Positions 17,347-26,121 of a stretch of DNA of 64,000 bases are shown here, piece after piece. Source of the stretch: Streptomyces shenzhenensis. GTDB taxonomy: Bacteria; Actinomycetota; Actinomycetes; Streptomycetales; Streptomycetaceae. The stretch is from the NCBI RefSeq assembly GCF_003688995.1, contig NZ_PENI01000023.1, forward strand, positions 94,784 through 158,783. The letters run 5' to 3'. The notes beneath the pieces are model-generated. The model did not search any database and was not told the origin of the DNA. It worked only from the letters and a program-made list of their open reading frames with translations. Position 1 is the first letter of the stretch. Every line of letters starts with the position of its first letter. Both the position numbers and the translations under genes were made by a program.

Positions 17347-18368
17347 TGCCCGAACCCGTCCTGATGCCAGGGGCGCCTGCCGTCCGCGAGACCGAGCTCC
17401 TGGTCGTCGGGGCTGGTCCTGCCGGGCTCTTTGCCTGCTACTACGCGGGGATGCGAGGGCTCGACGTGACCCTCCTGGACAGCCTGCCCCATCTCGGTGG
17501 TCAGGTGGCCGCCCTCTACCCGGACAAGGAGATCTTCGACGTCGCCGGGTTCCCGGCCGTCACCGGACGCGAGCTGGTAGAGCGGCTCACCCGGCAGGCG
17601 GAGAGCGCCTCGCCGTCCATCGTGCTCGGGGAGGGTGCCGTAGACCTCCAGCACGATGCGGACGCGGTCACGGTCGTCACCGACGCCGGACGCGTCATCC
17701 GCGCGGGCGCCGTGCTGATCACCGCCGGCATCGGCCGCTTCACCCCGAGGCCACTGTCCGCGCTGGACGGATTCACCGGCGACGGTGTGCACCACCTCGT
17801 CGCGCCTCCTCATGAATACGCCGAGCGCGAGGTGGTGATCGTCGGAGGGGGCGACAGCGCCGTCGACTGGGCCAACACCCTTGCTCCACACGCACGTCAG
17901 GTGACGCTCGTGCACCGCCGCACCAGGTTCCGCGCCCACGAGCACTCGGTGAGCCGGCTCATGGAATCCCCGGTACGTGTCCTCACCAACAGCGAGATCG
18001 CCGACGTACACGGCGACGAGTCGCTCAAGGCCGTGACCGTACGCGACTGCGGCACCCAGGGGGTGGAGATGGTCGACGCGGACGTCCTGATCCCCGCCCT
18101 GGGGCACATCGCCTCGCTCGGACCCCTCACCAGTTGGGGGCTGGCCCTCGACAAGCAGCAGATCCAGGTGGACACCGACATGCGCACCGGAGTGGACCGC
18201 GTCTACGCCGCCGGCGACATCACCACCTATCCCGGCAAGGTCCGGCTGATGGTCGTCGGCTTCGGCGAGGCCGCCACCGCGGTCAACAACATCGCCGTAC
18301 GCCTCCGGCCCGACGAGGACCTCTTTCCCGGCCACTCGAGCGAACGCCCACCGATTCCGACCCTCTGA
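17343..18368 (+). CDS. Ferredoxin-NADP reductase (thioredoxin-reductase-like flavoprotein)
   Basis: 341-residue FAD/NAD(P) disulphide-oxidoreductase-fold protein without the thioredoxin-reductase CxxC, as in Bacillus YumC-type ferredoxin-NADP reductases. FAD motif VVGAGPAGLFACYYAG (~residue 20), GLDVTLLDSLPHLGGQ, NADPH motif VIVGGGDSAVDWA (~165) and YAAGDITTYPGK near the C-terminus. Starts in an ATGA overlap with the TAXI-like gene and lies 13 bases before the ferredoxin gene, so the pair should form an electron-transfer chain to an oxygenase that is not in the window. Confidence 0.85.
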   Translation: MMPEPVLMPGAPAVRETELLVVGAGPAGLFACYYAGMRGLDVTLLDSLPHLGGQVAALYPDKEIFDVAGFPAVTGRELVERLTRQAESASPSIVLGEGAVDLQHDADAVTVVTDAGRVIRAGAVLITAGIGRFTPRPLSALDGFTGDGVHHLVAPPHEYAEREVVIVGGGDSAVDWANTLAPHARQVTLVHRRTRFRAHEHSVSRLMESPVRVLTNSEIADVHGDESLKAVTVRDCGTQGVEMVDADVLIPALGHIASLGPLTSWGLALDKQQIQVDTDMRTGVDRVYAAGDITTYPGKVRLMVVGFGEAATAVNNIAVRLRPDEDLFPGHSSERPPIPTL

Positions 18369-18381
18369 AGGAGGACGCCTC

Positions 18382-18711
18382 ATGGGTTACGTGATCAACG
18401 ACAAGTGCATCAACGAACTCGACGGCTCCTGCGTCGACGTATGCCCCGTGGACTGCATCTACGAGGGACTCACCAAGCGCTACATCAACCCCACCGAATG
18501 CATCGACTGCGGGGCATGCCTGCCCGAATGCCCGGTCGACGCCATCACCACCCCCAAGAAGGCCGACCCCACCTGGGCACAGGACAACGCCGAGTTCTTC
18601 TCGGTGGCGCTGCCCGGGAAGGACGCCCCGCTGGAGAGCCCCGGCGGCGCGTACGGAACCGGCCCCATCGGAGTGGACACCCCGCTCGTCGCCAACTGGA
18701 CCAAGGAGTGA
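18382..18711 (+). CDS. Ferredoxin, 7Fe/8Fe type
   Basis: 109 residues with two Fe-S motifs: an N-terminal set (Cys 9, 16, 20, 24; ...GSCVDVCPVDC) and CIDCGACLPECP near residue 40. The acidic C-terminal extension is typical of actinobacterial FdxA-like proteins. A GAAGGAGG site (18367-18374) precedes the ATG. Partner of the reductase immediately upstream. The next gene starts 2 bases after its stop. Confidence 0.9.
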   Translation: MGYVINDKCINELDGSCVDVCPVDCIYEGLTKRYINPTECIDCGACLPECPVDAITTPKKADPTWAQDNAEFFSVALPGKDAPLESPGGAYGTGPIGVDTPLVANWTKE

Positions 18712-18713
18712 CC

Positions 18714-19898
18714 GTGCGACACGTCCCACTGCTCATCATCGGAGGCGGCATAGGTGGCATGGCCACCGGCCTGGCCCTCGCGCAGGCCGGCTTTGAAGCT
18801 CATATCGTCGAGCAGGCACCGGAGTTCGCCGAGATCGGCGCAGGTATCCAGCTCGCCCCGAACGCCCTGCGAGTCCTCGACTCCCTCGGCGTCCTCGACG
18901 CCATCGACGAGGTGGCTGTACGCCCGCGGAACCTGGTGTTCATGCATGCCGACACCGGCAAGCACCTGACGACGATCGACTTCGGCACTGCCTTTCTCGA
19001 GCGCTACCGGCAGCCGTACAGCGTGCTGCACCGCGGCGACCTGCTCGACGTCCTGCTCGCCGCCTGCCGTGAGCATCCCAAGGTCACCTTGGAGAACGAC
19101 CGCCAGGTCGTCGACATCGAGGACCACACCACGACTGCCATCGTCCATTTCGCCAACGGTGAGAGCTACCACACCGACGCCCTGATCGGGGCCGACGGCC
19201 TGAAGTCCCGAGCCCGGCAGCTCCTCTCCGACGACCGTCCCATCACGGACGCGTACGTCGCCTACCGCGGCGCGCTCCCCATGAGCGAGGTCAGCCTGCC
19301 GGTCGAACCGGACGACGAGATCATCTGGATCGGTCCGAACAAGCACCTGGTGCAGTACCCGATCCGGCGCGGCGAGCTCTACAACCAGGTCGCCGTCTTC
19401 CGTAGCCCCAGCTACAGCTCCGAGATCGAGCACACCGACGAGTGGGGCGGACCCGACGAGCTCGACCAGGCCTTCGCCGGGGCCTGCGAGCAGGTCCGCA
19501 CCTCCGTCACGATGTTCAACAGGTCCAGACGCTGGCCGATGTACGACCGGGAGCCCCTGGCCAACTGGACCCGCGGGCGCGTCACCCTGCTCGGCGACGC
19601 CGCGCACCCCATGTTCCAGTACCTCGCCCAGGGCGCCTGCCAGGCCATCGAAGACGCTGGCTGTCTGGCCCGCCAACTGACCAAGCACAACGGCGACATC
19701 GACGAGGGCTTCGCCGCCTACCAGGCGGAACGGATCCCGCGGACCGCGCTGGTGCAGCGCGTCGCCCGCGGCTGGGGCCAGGTCTGGCACGCCGGAAACG
19801 ACACCACGACCTCTGCCCTGCGCGACCGCGTCTTCGGACGCCGCAGCGCCGACGACTACACCGACCTGGACTGGCTGTACCAGCCGATCGCCCTCTGA
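18714..19898 (+). CDS. FAD-dependent aromatic hydroxylase (3-hydroxybenzoate 6-/salicylate hydroxylase type)
   Basis: 394-residue class A flavoprotein monooxygenase. The start is GTG 18714, five bases after AAGGAG; the longer frame is an artefact through the ferredoxin gene. Motifs are GGGIGGMATGLALAQAG (FAD, ~residue 10), GADGLKSRAR (~155) and LLGDAAHPMFQYLAQGACQAIEDA (~285). The best match in style is 3-hydroxybenzoate 6-hydroxylase or salicylate hydroxylase. Because gentisate dioxygenase follows, para-hydroxylation to gentisate is the natural role, using NAD(P)H and O2 in the cytosol. Confidence 0.88.
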   Translation: MRHVPLLIIGGGIGGMATGLALAQAGFEAHIVEQAPEFAEIGAGIQLAPNALRVLDSLGVLDAIDEVAVRPRNLVFMHADTGKHLTTIDFGTAFLERYRQPYSVLHRGDLLDVLLAACREHPKVTLENDRQVVDIEDHTTTAIVHFANGESYHTDALIGADGLKSRARQLLSDDRPITDAYVAYRGALPMSEVSLPVEPDDEIIWIGPNKHLVQYPIRRGELYNQVAVFRSPSYSSEIEHTDEWGGPDELDQAFAGACEQVRTSVTMFNRSRRWPMYDREPLANWTRGRVTLLGDAAHPMFQYLAQGACQAIEDAGCLARQLTKHNGDIDEGFAAYQAERIPRTALVQRVARGWGQVWHAGNDTTTSALRDRVFGRRSADDYTDLDWLYQPIAL

Positions 19899-19912
19899 GC
19901 CCGAGGACCGTG

Positions 19913-20608
19913 ATGAAGGAAGAGATCGAGGAGACCGTCCGCGCCAGCCGCGCCCTGGCCGCAGCCGGCCTGACCGACATGGTCTGGGGACATGCGGCGG
20001 TCCGCGACGCCAACAACGACGGCGTGTGGATGAAGGCCTCCGGTTGGGGCTTCGAAGAGATCAGCCCCGAGCGCGTCCTGCTCGTCAGCCGCAAGGGACA
20101 GGTCCTGCACGGTGAGGGTAAGCGGCACATCGAATACCCGATCCACACCGAGATCATGGCGCGGCGCCCCGACGCCGGCTGCGTCGTGCACACGCACGCC
20201 CCCGCTCTGAGCGCGTTCGCCTCGCTGGACGTGCCGCTGCTGCCGCTCTCGCACGACGGCGTTGTGTTCAGCGACCCACAGGTGCCCCGCTTCACCGACA
20301 CCGGCGCGCTCATCGCGACCGCCGAACTCGGCGCCGCGCTCGCCGACACGCTCGGCGATGCGCCCGCGTGCCTCCTGCCCAAGCACGGCGCCGTGACCGC
20401 CGGACCGGACGCCGCGACCGCCGTGATGTACGCCGTCCTGCTCGAGCGAGCCTGCCGTACGCAACTCATGGCCATGGCCGCCGGCGAGCTCAAGGTCTGG
20501 TCCGACGCCGAGGAAGCGGCCTTCAAACGCGATCAGATCTGGAACCCCACCCAACGCGACGCCGGTTGGCACTACCTGAACCGGCTCTCGGAGAGGACCT
20601 TCCAATGA
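19913..20608 (+). CDS. Class II aldolase/adducin family protein, possible aromatic decarboxylase
   Basis: 231 residues from ATG 19913 (GAGG six bases upstream). Metal-site histidines are visible in VVHTHAPALSAF, and KASGWGFEEISPERVLLV is typical of the family. In phthalate pathways of actinobacteria, class II aldolase homologues (PhtC type) decarboxylate dihydroxyphthalate, so here it may remove a carboxyl group from a hydroxylated substrate before or beside gentisate formation. That role is inferred from context; an ordinary aldolase role is also possible. ATGA overlap with the dioxygenase. Confidence 0.75.
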   Translation: MKEEIEETVRASRALAAAGLTDMVWGHAAVRDANNDGVWMKASGWGFEEISPERVLLVSRKGQVLHGEGKRHIEYPIHTEIMARRPDAGCVVHTHAPALSAFASLDVPLLPLSHDGVVFSDPQVPRFTDTGALIATAELGAALADTLGDAPACLLPKHGAVTAGPDAATAVMYAVLLERACRTQLMAMAAGELKVWSDAEEAAFKRDQIWNPTQRDAGWHYLNRLSERTFQ

Positions 20609-21693
20609 CGCAGACACCCGCGAAGGCGGACCGCGACGCTGAACTCTCCACTGCAGAGAAGCAGTTGTACGAGGACTTCAACAGGTTCGGGCTCATTCCG
20701 CTGTGGACCGAGCGCGAAGACCTGATGCCGATGACGCCCGCACCGCAGGCCGTTCCGCACGTCTGGCACTGGGACGACCTGTATCCGTTGGCTGCCCGCG
20801 CCGGCGACCTCATCCCCGTCGGCCGTGGCGGCGAGCGACGCGCCATCTCCGTGTCCAACCCGGGGCTGCCCGGACTCCCGTACGCGACCCCCACCCTGTG
20901 GGCCGCCATCCAGTACCTCGGCCCGAACGAGGTTGCACCGGCCCACCGGCACAGCCAGAACGCCTTCCGGTTCGTCCTCGAAGGCGAAGGCGTGTGGACG
21001 GTCGTCGACAGCGACCCCGTGGCCATGCGACGGGGCGATCTTCTGCTGACCCCCGGGTGGCAGTTCCACGGTCACCACAACCCGCACCCGAAGCCGATGG
21101 CCTGGCTGGACGGCCTTGACATCCCGTTCGTCGCCGCCACCGACACCGGCTTCTTCGAGTTCGGCGAGGACGGGGTGACCGACCGGTCCACCCCGCACCG
21201 CTCCCGCTCCGAGCGGATCTGGGGCCACCCGGGCCTGCGCCCTCTCGCGGCGACGGCCACGGACACCCCCAACTCGCCGCTGGCCGCCTACCGCTGGGAA
21301 CACACCGACGCGGCCCTGACCGCCCAACTCGAAGTCGCCGCCGAAGGACACCCCGGAGTCGTGACCGAACCCGGCCACGCCGCCGTGCGCTTCAGCAACC
21401 CCACCACGGGAGGCGACGCGCTCACCACCATCCGCACCGAGATGCACCGCATCGCCGCAGGCGAGCGCACCGCCGCGGTCCGCGAGACCGGATCGAGCGT
21501 GTGGCAGGTCTTCGACGGCACCGGCGCCATCACCCTCGACGGCAAGCGCACCGACCTCGTACGCGGCGACGTCATCGCCGTGCCCTCGTGGTGCGAGGTC
21601 GCCATCGAGGCCCGCACTGACCTCGACCTCTTCCGATTCAGCGACGCCCCCATCTTCGAACGCCTCAACCTCGCCCGCAGGGAGTACTCATGA
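20605..21693 (+). CDS. Gentisate 1,2-dioxygenase
   Basis: 362-residue bicupin. The N-terminal cupin carries the gentisate-dioxygenase signature HRHSQNAFRFVLEGEG (iron-binding H-x-H) and a further His in GWQFHGHHN; the C-terminal cupin (SVWQVFDGTGAI, GDVIAVPSW) lacks ligands. It cleaves gentisate between C1 and C2 to maleylpyruvate. Starts in an ATGA overlap with the aldolase-family gene and ends in an ATGA overlap with the hydrolase. Length and order match actinobacterial gentisate operons. Confidence 0.92.
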   Translation: MTQTPAKADRDAELSTAEKQLYEDFNRFGLIPLWTEREDLMPMTPAPQAVPHVWHWDDLYPLAARAGDLIPVGRGGERRAISVSNPGLPGLPYATPTLWAAIQYLGPNEVAPAHRHSQNAFRFVLEGEGVWTVVDSDPVAMRRGDLLLTPGWQFHGHHNPHPKPMAWLDGLDIPFVAATDTGFFEFGEDGVTDRSTPHRSRSERIWGHPGLRPLAATATDTPNSPLAAYRWEHTDAALTAQLEVAAEGHPGVVTEPGHAAVRFSNPTTGGDALTTIRTEMHRIAAGERTAAVRETGSSVWQVFDGTGAITLDGKRTDLVRGDVIAVPSWCEVAIEARTDLDLFRFSDAPIFERLNLARREYS

Positions 21694-22526
21694 AGCTCGC
21701 CACCATCCGCACCGGCACCGGCACGGCCGCCGTCCGCGTCGACGAGACGGAAGCGGTGGAGACCGGCTATGCGGATGTCGGTGCCCTGCTGGCCCAGGAC
21801 AGCTGGCGGGAGCTGGCCGCCGCGGCTGACGGCGCACGGCACGCGCTGGACGGACTCGACTACGCGCCCGTCGTCCCCCGCCCGCAGAAGATCTTCTGCG
21901 TGGGCCTCAACTACCGCTCCCACATTCTGGAGATGGGTCGTGACCTGCCCCAATACCCCACGGTCTTCGCGAAGTTCCCCGCCGTCCTGATCGGCGCCTA
22001 CGACGACATCGTGCTGCCCGCAGCCTCCCAGGCCATCGACTGGGAAGGCGAGATGGCGGTCGTCGTCGGAGCCCGGGCTCGCAACGTCACCGTGGAAGAG
22101 GCGGGCGCACGCATCGCCGGATACGCCGTTCTCAACGACGTCACGGCCAGGGACTGGCAATACCGCACCAAGGAGTGGCTGCAGGGCAAGAACTTCGAGG
22201 CCACGACGCCGTTCGGACCGGTCCTGGTGACCTCGGACGAGGCGGGCACCGGCTCGCGTCAGCTCACCACGGAGGTCGACGGCGTGACCAAGCAGCAGGC
22301 CGACACCGGCGACCTGGTCTTCGACGCGGCGGCCCTGGTGTCGTATCTGTCGACGATCATCACCCTGGAGCCCGGGGACGTCATCGCCACCGGCACCCCC
22401 GGCGGCGTCGGGCAGGCCCGGGCCCCGAAGGAGTACCTCGGCGACGGCAGCGTCCTCACCACCCGGATCGAGGGGCTCGGCGAGTGCCGTAACCACTGTG
22501 TCCAGGAGAAGCCGCATGACGCGTGA
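21690..22526 (+). CDS. Fumarylpyruvate hydrolase (FAH family)
   Basis: 278 residues of the fumarylacetoacetase C-terminal family: FCVGLNYRSHILEMG, metal-site Glu residues in DWEGEMAVVVG, LNDVTARDWQYRTKEW and PGDVIATGTPGGVG. In a gentisate operon it hydrolyses fumarylpyruvate to fumarate and pyruvate. It overlaps the dioxygenase by 4 bases and the isomerase by 11. It is distinct from the FAH protein at 4405-5256, which belongs to the sugar pathway. Confidence 0.9.
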   Translation: MKLATIRTGTGTAAVRVDETEAVETGYADVGALLAQDSWRELAAAADGARHALDGLDYAPVVPRPQKIFCVGLNYRSHILEMGRDLPQYPTVFAKFPAVLIGAYDDIVLPAASQAIDWEGEMAVVVGARARNVTVEEAGARIAGYAVLNDVTARDWQYRTKEWLQGKNFEATTPFGPVLVTSDEAGTGSRQLTTEVDGVTKQQADTGDLVFDAAALVSYLSTIITLEPGDVIATGTPGGVGQARAPKEYLGDGSVLTTRIEGLGECRNHCVQEKPHDA

Positions 22527-23253
22527 GCCCGCTCCGCGTCCCCTCCTGCTCGACTGGCTCGCGCAGGGCACGAGTCTCCTGCGCAGTGAACTCGACAAGG
22601 CGGACGAGTCATGGGTGACCGGCCCGTCCACGCTGCCCGGCTGGACCACAGCCCACCTGCTCACCCACCTGGCGCGCAACGCCGACGCCCTGAACAACCT
22701 GGTCACCTGGGCCGCCACCGGCGTCGAGACCCCGATGTACCCGCACGGTGTCAGCGGGCGCCTGCGCGACATCGAGGAAGGCGCTCAGCGGAAGCCACAG
22801 GTCGTCGTCAAGGACGTCCACGACAGCGCGACCTGGCTCCAGCAGTCCCTCGACGCCCTGCCGGACATTGCCTGGGGACGCACCGTGCGCACCGCCCAGG
22901 GGCGCCTCGTCCCGGCCTCGCTCATTCCCTGGCTGCGGATCCGGGAAGTGTGGATCCACCTCATCGACCTGGGAACCGGAGTCACGTTCACCGCACTGCC
23001 CGACGACCTGGCCGCGGCACTACTGCCCGATGTGGTCACCACACTGGCCGGCCGGGACGACTGCCCAGCTCTGGTCGTACGCCCCTGGTCGGGGGGACTG
23101 CCGCTGACGACCAGGCTGACCGACGCCGCGGCCACTTCGGCCGAAGTCGAAGGCACCACAGCCGACTTGCTCGGCTGGCTCACCGGCCGAGCGTCTGGTG
23201 CCGGGCTCGCCTGCGCGCCGGTGGGTCTGCCTGAGCTGCCCGCGTGGCTGTAG
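22516..23253 (+). CDS. Mycothiol-dependent maleylpyruvate isomerase
   Basis: 245 residues of the MDMPI/DinB-like family. The N-terminal four-helix domain has metal ligands in LPGWTTAHLLTHLARNADAL and REVWIHLIDL. Actinobacterial members isomerise maleylpyruvate to fumarylpyruvate with mycothiol as cofactor. ATG 22516 has AGGAGAA upstream and lies inside the end of the hydrolase gene. It completes the ring-cleavage branch to central metabolism. Confidence 0.9.
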   Translation: MTREPAPRPLLLDWLAQGTSLLRSELDKADESWVTGPSTLPGWTTAHLLTHLARNADALNNLVTWAATGVETPMYPHGVSGRLRDIEEGAQRKPQVVVKDVHDSATWLQQSLDALPDIAWGRTVRTAQGRLVPASLIPWLRIREVWIHLIDLGTGVTFTALPDDLAAALLPDVVTTLAGRDDCPALVVRPWSGGLPLTTRLTDAAATSAEVEGTTADLLGWLTGRASGAGLACAPVGLPELPAWL

Positions 23254-23287
23254 TCCCGACACCCCATTCCACTCACCGGAGCACACC

Positions 23288-23938
23288 ATGAAGATCACCC
23301 ATTTCGGGCATGCCTGCGTGCTGGTCGAGATCGAGCGCAACGGCCGGACCGCCCGCCTGCTGTTCGACCCGGGTACGTACGCGACCGGCTTCGAGGACAT
23401 ACGCGATCTCGATGCCGTACTGATCACCCACGAGCACCCCGACCACCTCGACATCGAGCGCCTCGCACCGCTCCTCGGCGCGAACTCCGGGGCCCGGCTG
23501 ATCGTGGATGAGGGCAGTAGCGCCCGTCTGGCAGAGGACGACCTGCAGCACGAGACCGTCGGCAAGGGCGACACCATCACCGTCGCCGAGGTGCCGGTCC
23601 AGGTGGTGGCCGGCGATCACGCGGTCATCCACCCGCAGTTGCCGTGCGTCCACAACAACGGCTACCTCGTCGACCAGCGGCTGTTCCACCCCGGTGACGC
23701 CTTCGTTCTCCCGCCCCAGCAGGTGGATGTCCTGCTCCTGCCGACCGGCGGACCGTGGATGAAGGTGAGCGAGGCGATCGACTACCTGCGAGCCGTCGCT
23801 CCGCGCACAGCGATCCCCATCCACCAGGCGGGACTCGCCGCCGTCCACCAGCAGCTGCACCAGCAACTCTTCTCCAATCTGGGGCCGCAGGAGTGCAGCG
23901 TCCAGGTCCTCGATCACGGCACGGCGACAGCCGTCTGA
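23288..23938 (+). CDS. MBL-fold metal-dependent hydrolase (UPF0173/UlaG-like)
   Basis: 216 residues starting KITHFGHACVLVE, with the metallo-beta-lactamase motif THEHPDHLD (~residue 56) and later ligands in VAGDHAVIH, FHPGDAFV and IPIHQAG. GGAG precedes ATG 23288, 34 bases after the isomerase, so it is probably the last gene of the operon. Substrate unknown; perhaps a lactone or ester intermediate. Confidence 0.85.
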   Translation: MKITHFGHACVLVEIERNGRTARLLFDPGTYATGFEDIRDLDAVLITHEHPDHLDIERLAPLLGANSGARLIVDEGSSARLAEDDLQHETVGKGDTITVAEVPVQVVAGDHAVIHPQLPCVHNNGYLVDQRLFHPGDAFVLPPQQVDVLLLPTGGPWMKVSEAIDYLRAVAPRTAIPIHQAGLAAVHQQLHQQLFSNLGPQECSVQVLDHGTATAV

Positions 23939-23955
23939 TTGCTGGGCTCGCAGAG

Positions 23956-23991
23956 AGGTCCCGCCCGACAGTGGGAAGTCGGGTGGGACCT
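23956..23991 (+). terminator. Terminator of the gentisate operon
   Basis: 14-base stem, 23956-23969 paired with 23978-23991 (one G-T wobble), and an 8-base loop, 17 bases after the MBL-hydrolase stop. Confidence 0.65.
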
Positions 23992-24535
23992 TGTCATGCT
24001 CTGGGCGGCTAACAGCGCGGTGGCCACTGACGGATAGATCAGGCCGACGATGGCCCAGACGCGACCGAGGCCCAGGGTGAACTCCATTCCCGTCGCGCGC
24101 AGCGCGGGCGGGTAGTGCGTGGCCATGCAGGCGACTACGAGGCTCTGTGTCCCCATCGACCCGACCCCGCAAGGACGGAGAGCAGGAGGAGCACAGGACG
24201 TGGCTGCTGGGTGCTCAGCGTCAGGAGGCCCACCGCGCCGACCAGGAACCCTCCGACGGTGACAGCCTGCAAATGCCCCATGTCTCCGAGCACGGACAGG
24301 CTGACGCTGCCGATGACGGCGCCGACGGTGAAGGCGATGGAGAACTCTAACGGCGAGCTGAGGTCGTATCCCGAGCGGATCATCACCGTCGGCAGCCACG
24401 TGCTGGTGCTGTAGATGAGAACGGAGGACATGAACGTGGCGAGGAACAGCACCAGCGTCGTCCAATGGAATGCGAACAGGTTATTTTCCGCCACGGCAAG
24501 GACCTGGAACGTGCCAGTCGACCGCCTGGCCTGCC
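23990..24535 (-). pseudogene. Broken MFS aromatic-acid transporter
   Basis: Two minus-strand frames join to give the C-terminal half of an AAHS-family MFS protein: WTTLVLFLATFMSSVLIYS... to about 24170, then GSMGTQSLVVACMATHYPPALRATG after a frameshift. The N-terminal half is absent. The family includes 4-hydroxybenzoate and gentisate transporters, so this was probably the uptake gene of the adjacent operon. Its loss leaves the operon without a local importer. Confidence 0.7.
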
Positions 24536-24559
24536 GGGGTGTCGGTCGTCGGACGGGGC

Positions 24560-25276
24560 TCAGCCGACTCCCCATCGGGCCGCCTGCTCCGTCAGGAGGT
24601 CAGCCGCTTCCTTGACTGCTTCTACGTACCGCGGGAGCTCCTGGTCGGGCACCCTGTGAGAGAGGGCCGCAATGCTGATCGCCGCGATGACGCCACCGCC
24701 CTCTGCGCGCACCGGCGCGCCCACCCCCAGTACGTCCGCGTCGAGTTCACCGCGGGCGACTGCGTACCCCTGCTCTTTGATCTCGGCGAGCAGGGTGCGC
24801 AGTTCGTCGGGATCGGTGTGAGTGGCTTCGGTGAAGCGCGGCAGCGGCTGGGCGAGCAACTCGTCGATCTGCTCGGGCGGCGCCCAGGCCAGCAAGGTCA
24901 GAGCGGCGGCCCCGGCGTTGACGGGCAGCACCTGGCCTCGCTCGTACGACAGGCGAAGGGCGTTGCCGGCTTCTTCTCGCTCGAGGCAGACCACGGCGGA
25001 ACCCGTGCGCCGGGTCAGAAGGGCGGGCACGCCGGTTCGCTCGACGAGTTCGCGCATGACCGGGCGGGCCAGGTCGGACAGGCCGACGCCCCTACGGGCC
25101 AGGCGGGCCAGATCCAGGACACGGGGCCCCAGCCGGAACCCCGAGCCCGACGCATTCTCTTCGAGGAACCCGTTGGAGGTGAGGCTCTGGAGATAGCGGT
25201 ACGCCGTGGAACGGGCCACGCCGAGTTGTGATGCGACCTCTGTGGCCGAGAGTGCCAGACGCTCGTCGTCGAACAT
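24560..25276 (-). CDS. IclR family regulator, N-terminally trimmed
   Basis: HTH (LSATEVASQLGVARSTAYRYLQSL) and effector domain (LTRRTGSAVVCLEREEAGNALRL) of an IclR protein, but the first dozen or so residues before ILLMF are replaced at about 25283 by sequence belonging to an opposite-strand TetR gene. The ATG at 25276 would still give 238 residues with an almost complete HTH, so function is possible. It is adjacent to the broken aromatic transporter and may have regulated it. Confidence 0.65.
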   Translation of the reverse strand: MFDDERLALSATEVASQLGVARSTAYRYLQSLTSNGFLEENASGSGFRLGPRVLDLARLARRGVGLSDLARPVMRELVERTGVPALLTRRTGSAVVCLEREEAGNALRLSYERGQVLPVNAGAAALTLLAWAPPEQIDELLAQPLPRFTEATHTDPDELRTLLAEIKEQGYAVARGELDADVLGVGAPVRAEGGGVIAAISIAALSHRVPDQELPRYVEAVKEAADLLTEQAARWGVG

Positions 25277-25282
25277 CAACAG

Positions 25283-25759
25283 GATGCGGCGATGGCGGAG
25301 ATCGCGGACGAGGCTGGCGTGGGACGCGCGACGCTGTATCGGCACTTCCCGACGCGCGAGTCGCTGTTGCGGGGTGTGGCGAAGGTCGGGATCGCGGAAC
25401 TCGCAGACGCCTTCGACGCCGCGCACCTCGAAGAGCTCCCGGCCGACCGGGCGATCGCCAGGATCATTGCCGTCTACCTGCGGGAGGGTGCCAAGTACGC
25501 CGCAGTGATTAGGTAGGCCGGTGACTACTGCGACCCGGGCGAAATCGAACGTACGATCAATCCTGTCTGGGATGCGCTCGCCCGTGGTGTCCGGGCCAAG
25601 CTCCTGCGTGACGACTTGCGTGTTGAGGCGGTGTTCGCCATGCTGTCCGCGATCGTGGACCGTGCCCTCTGGCTGGCGGCCGACGAAGTCGTGACGCCCG
25701 AGGAAGCCGCCGAGGCTGCCGTGACGATCTTCCTTGACGGCGCACGCAAGCTCGATTAG
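25283..25759 (+). pseudogene. TetR regulator fragment with internal stop
   Basis: The frame opens inside a TetR HTH (DAAMAEIADEAGVGRATLYRHF) without its N-terminus, hits TAG at 25514-25516, and continues in frame (AGDYCDPGE... EAAVTIFLDGARKLD) to TAG at 25757. The junction with the IclR gene and the amber codon show it is dead. Confidence 0.75.
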
Positions 25760-26121
25760 CACGTGTCGGCGCGACGCCATTGCTGCGGCACGCCGCTCTG
25801 CCTGGGACTGCCGGAATGTCGGGCCGACGGTCACCAGGCCGAGGCATCGTCAGCAGCTCGTGGTCGCGCCACAGTTTGACGGGGGTGGAATTCGGGTGCG
25901 GAGCCGACGGCAGAAGGTGCTCGTCGCGTTCGACGATGCGGGGCGGCTGATCGGAGCCGATGACGGTGACGACTTCAGGAGCGGCCCCCACGGAAACTCC
26001 TTGGCCCCTGGAACGTTGGAGACCGAGGGGATGCGGCTGGGCCGCCGTACACCGCGTGTGGACCGCCGGCCCCTCGGGGTGGCGATCCACACGCGGCGGT
26101 ACGCGCTGACCTCGCCCGCCC
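25760..26121. other. Gap between TetR remnant and cupin gene
   Basis: No gene identified. A minus-strand frame across about 25790-26010 is coding-like (EVVTVIGSDQPPRIVERDE) but has no start or known domain. It may be another gene fossil. Confidence 0.3.
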
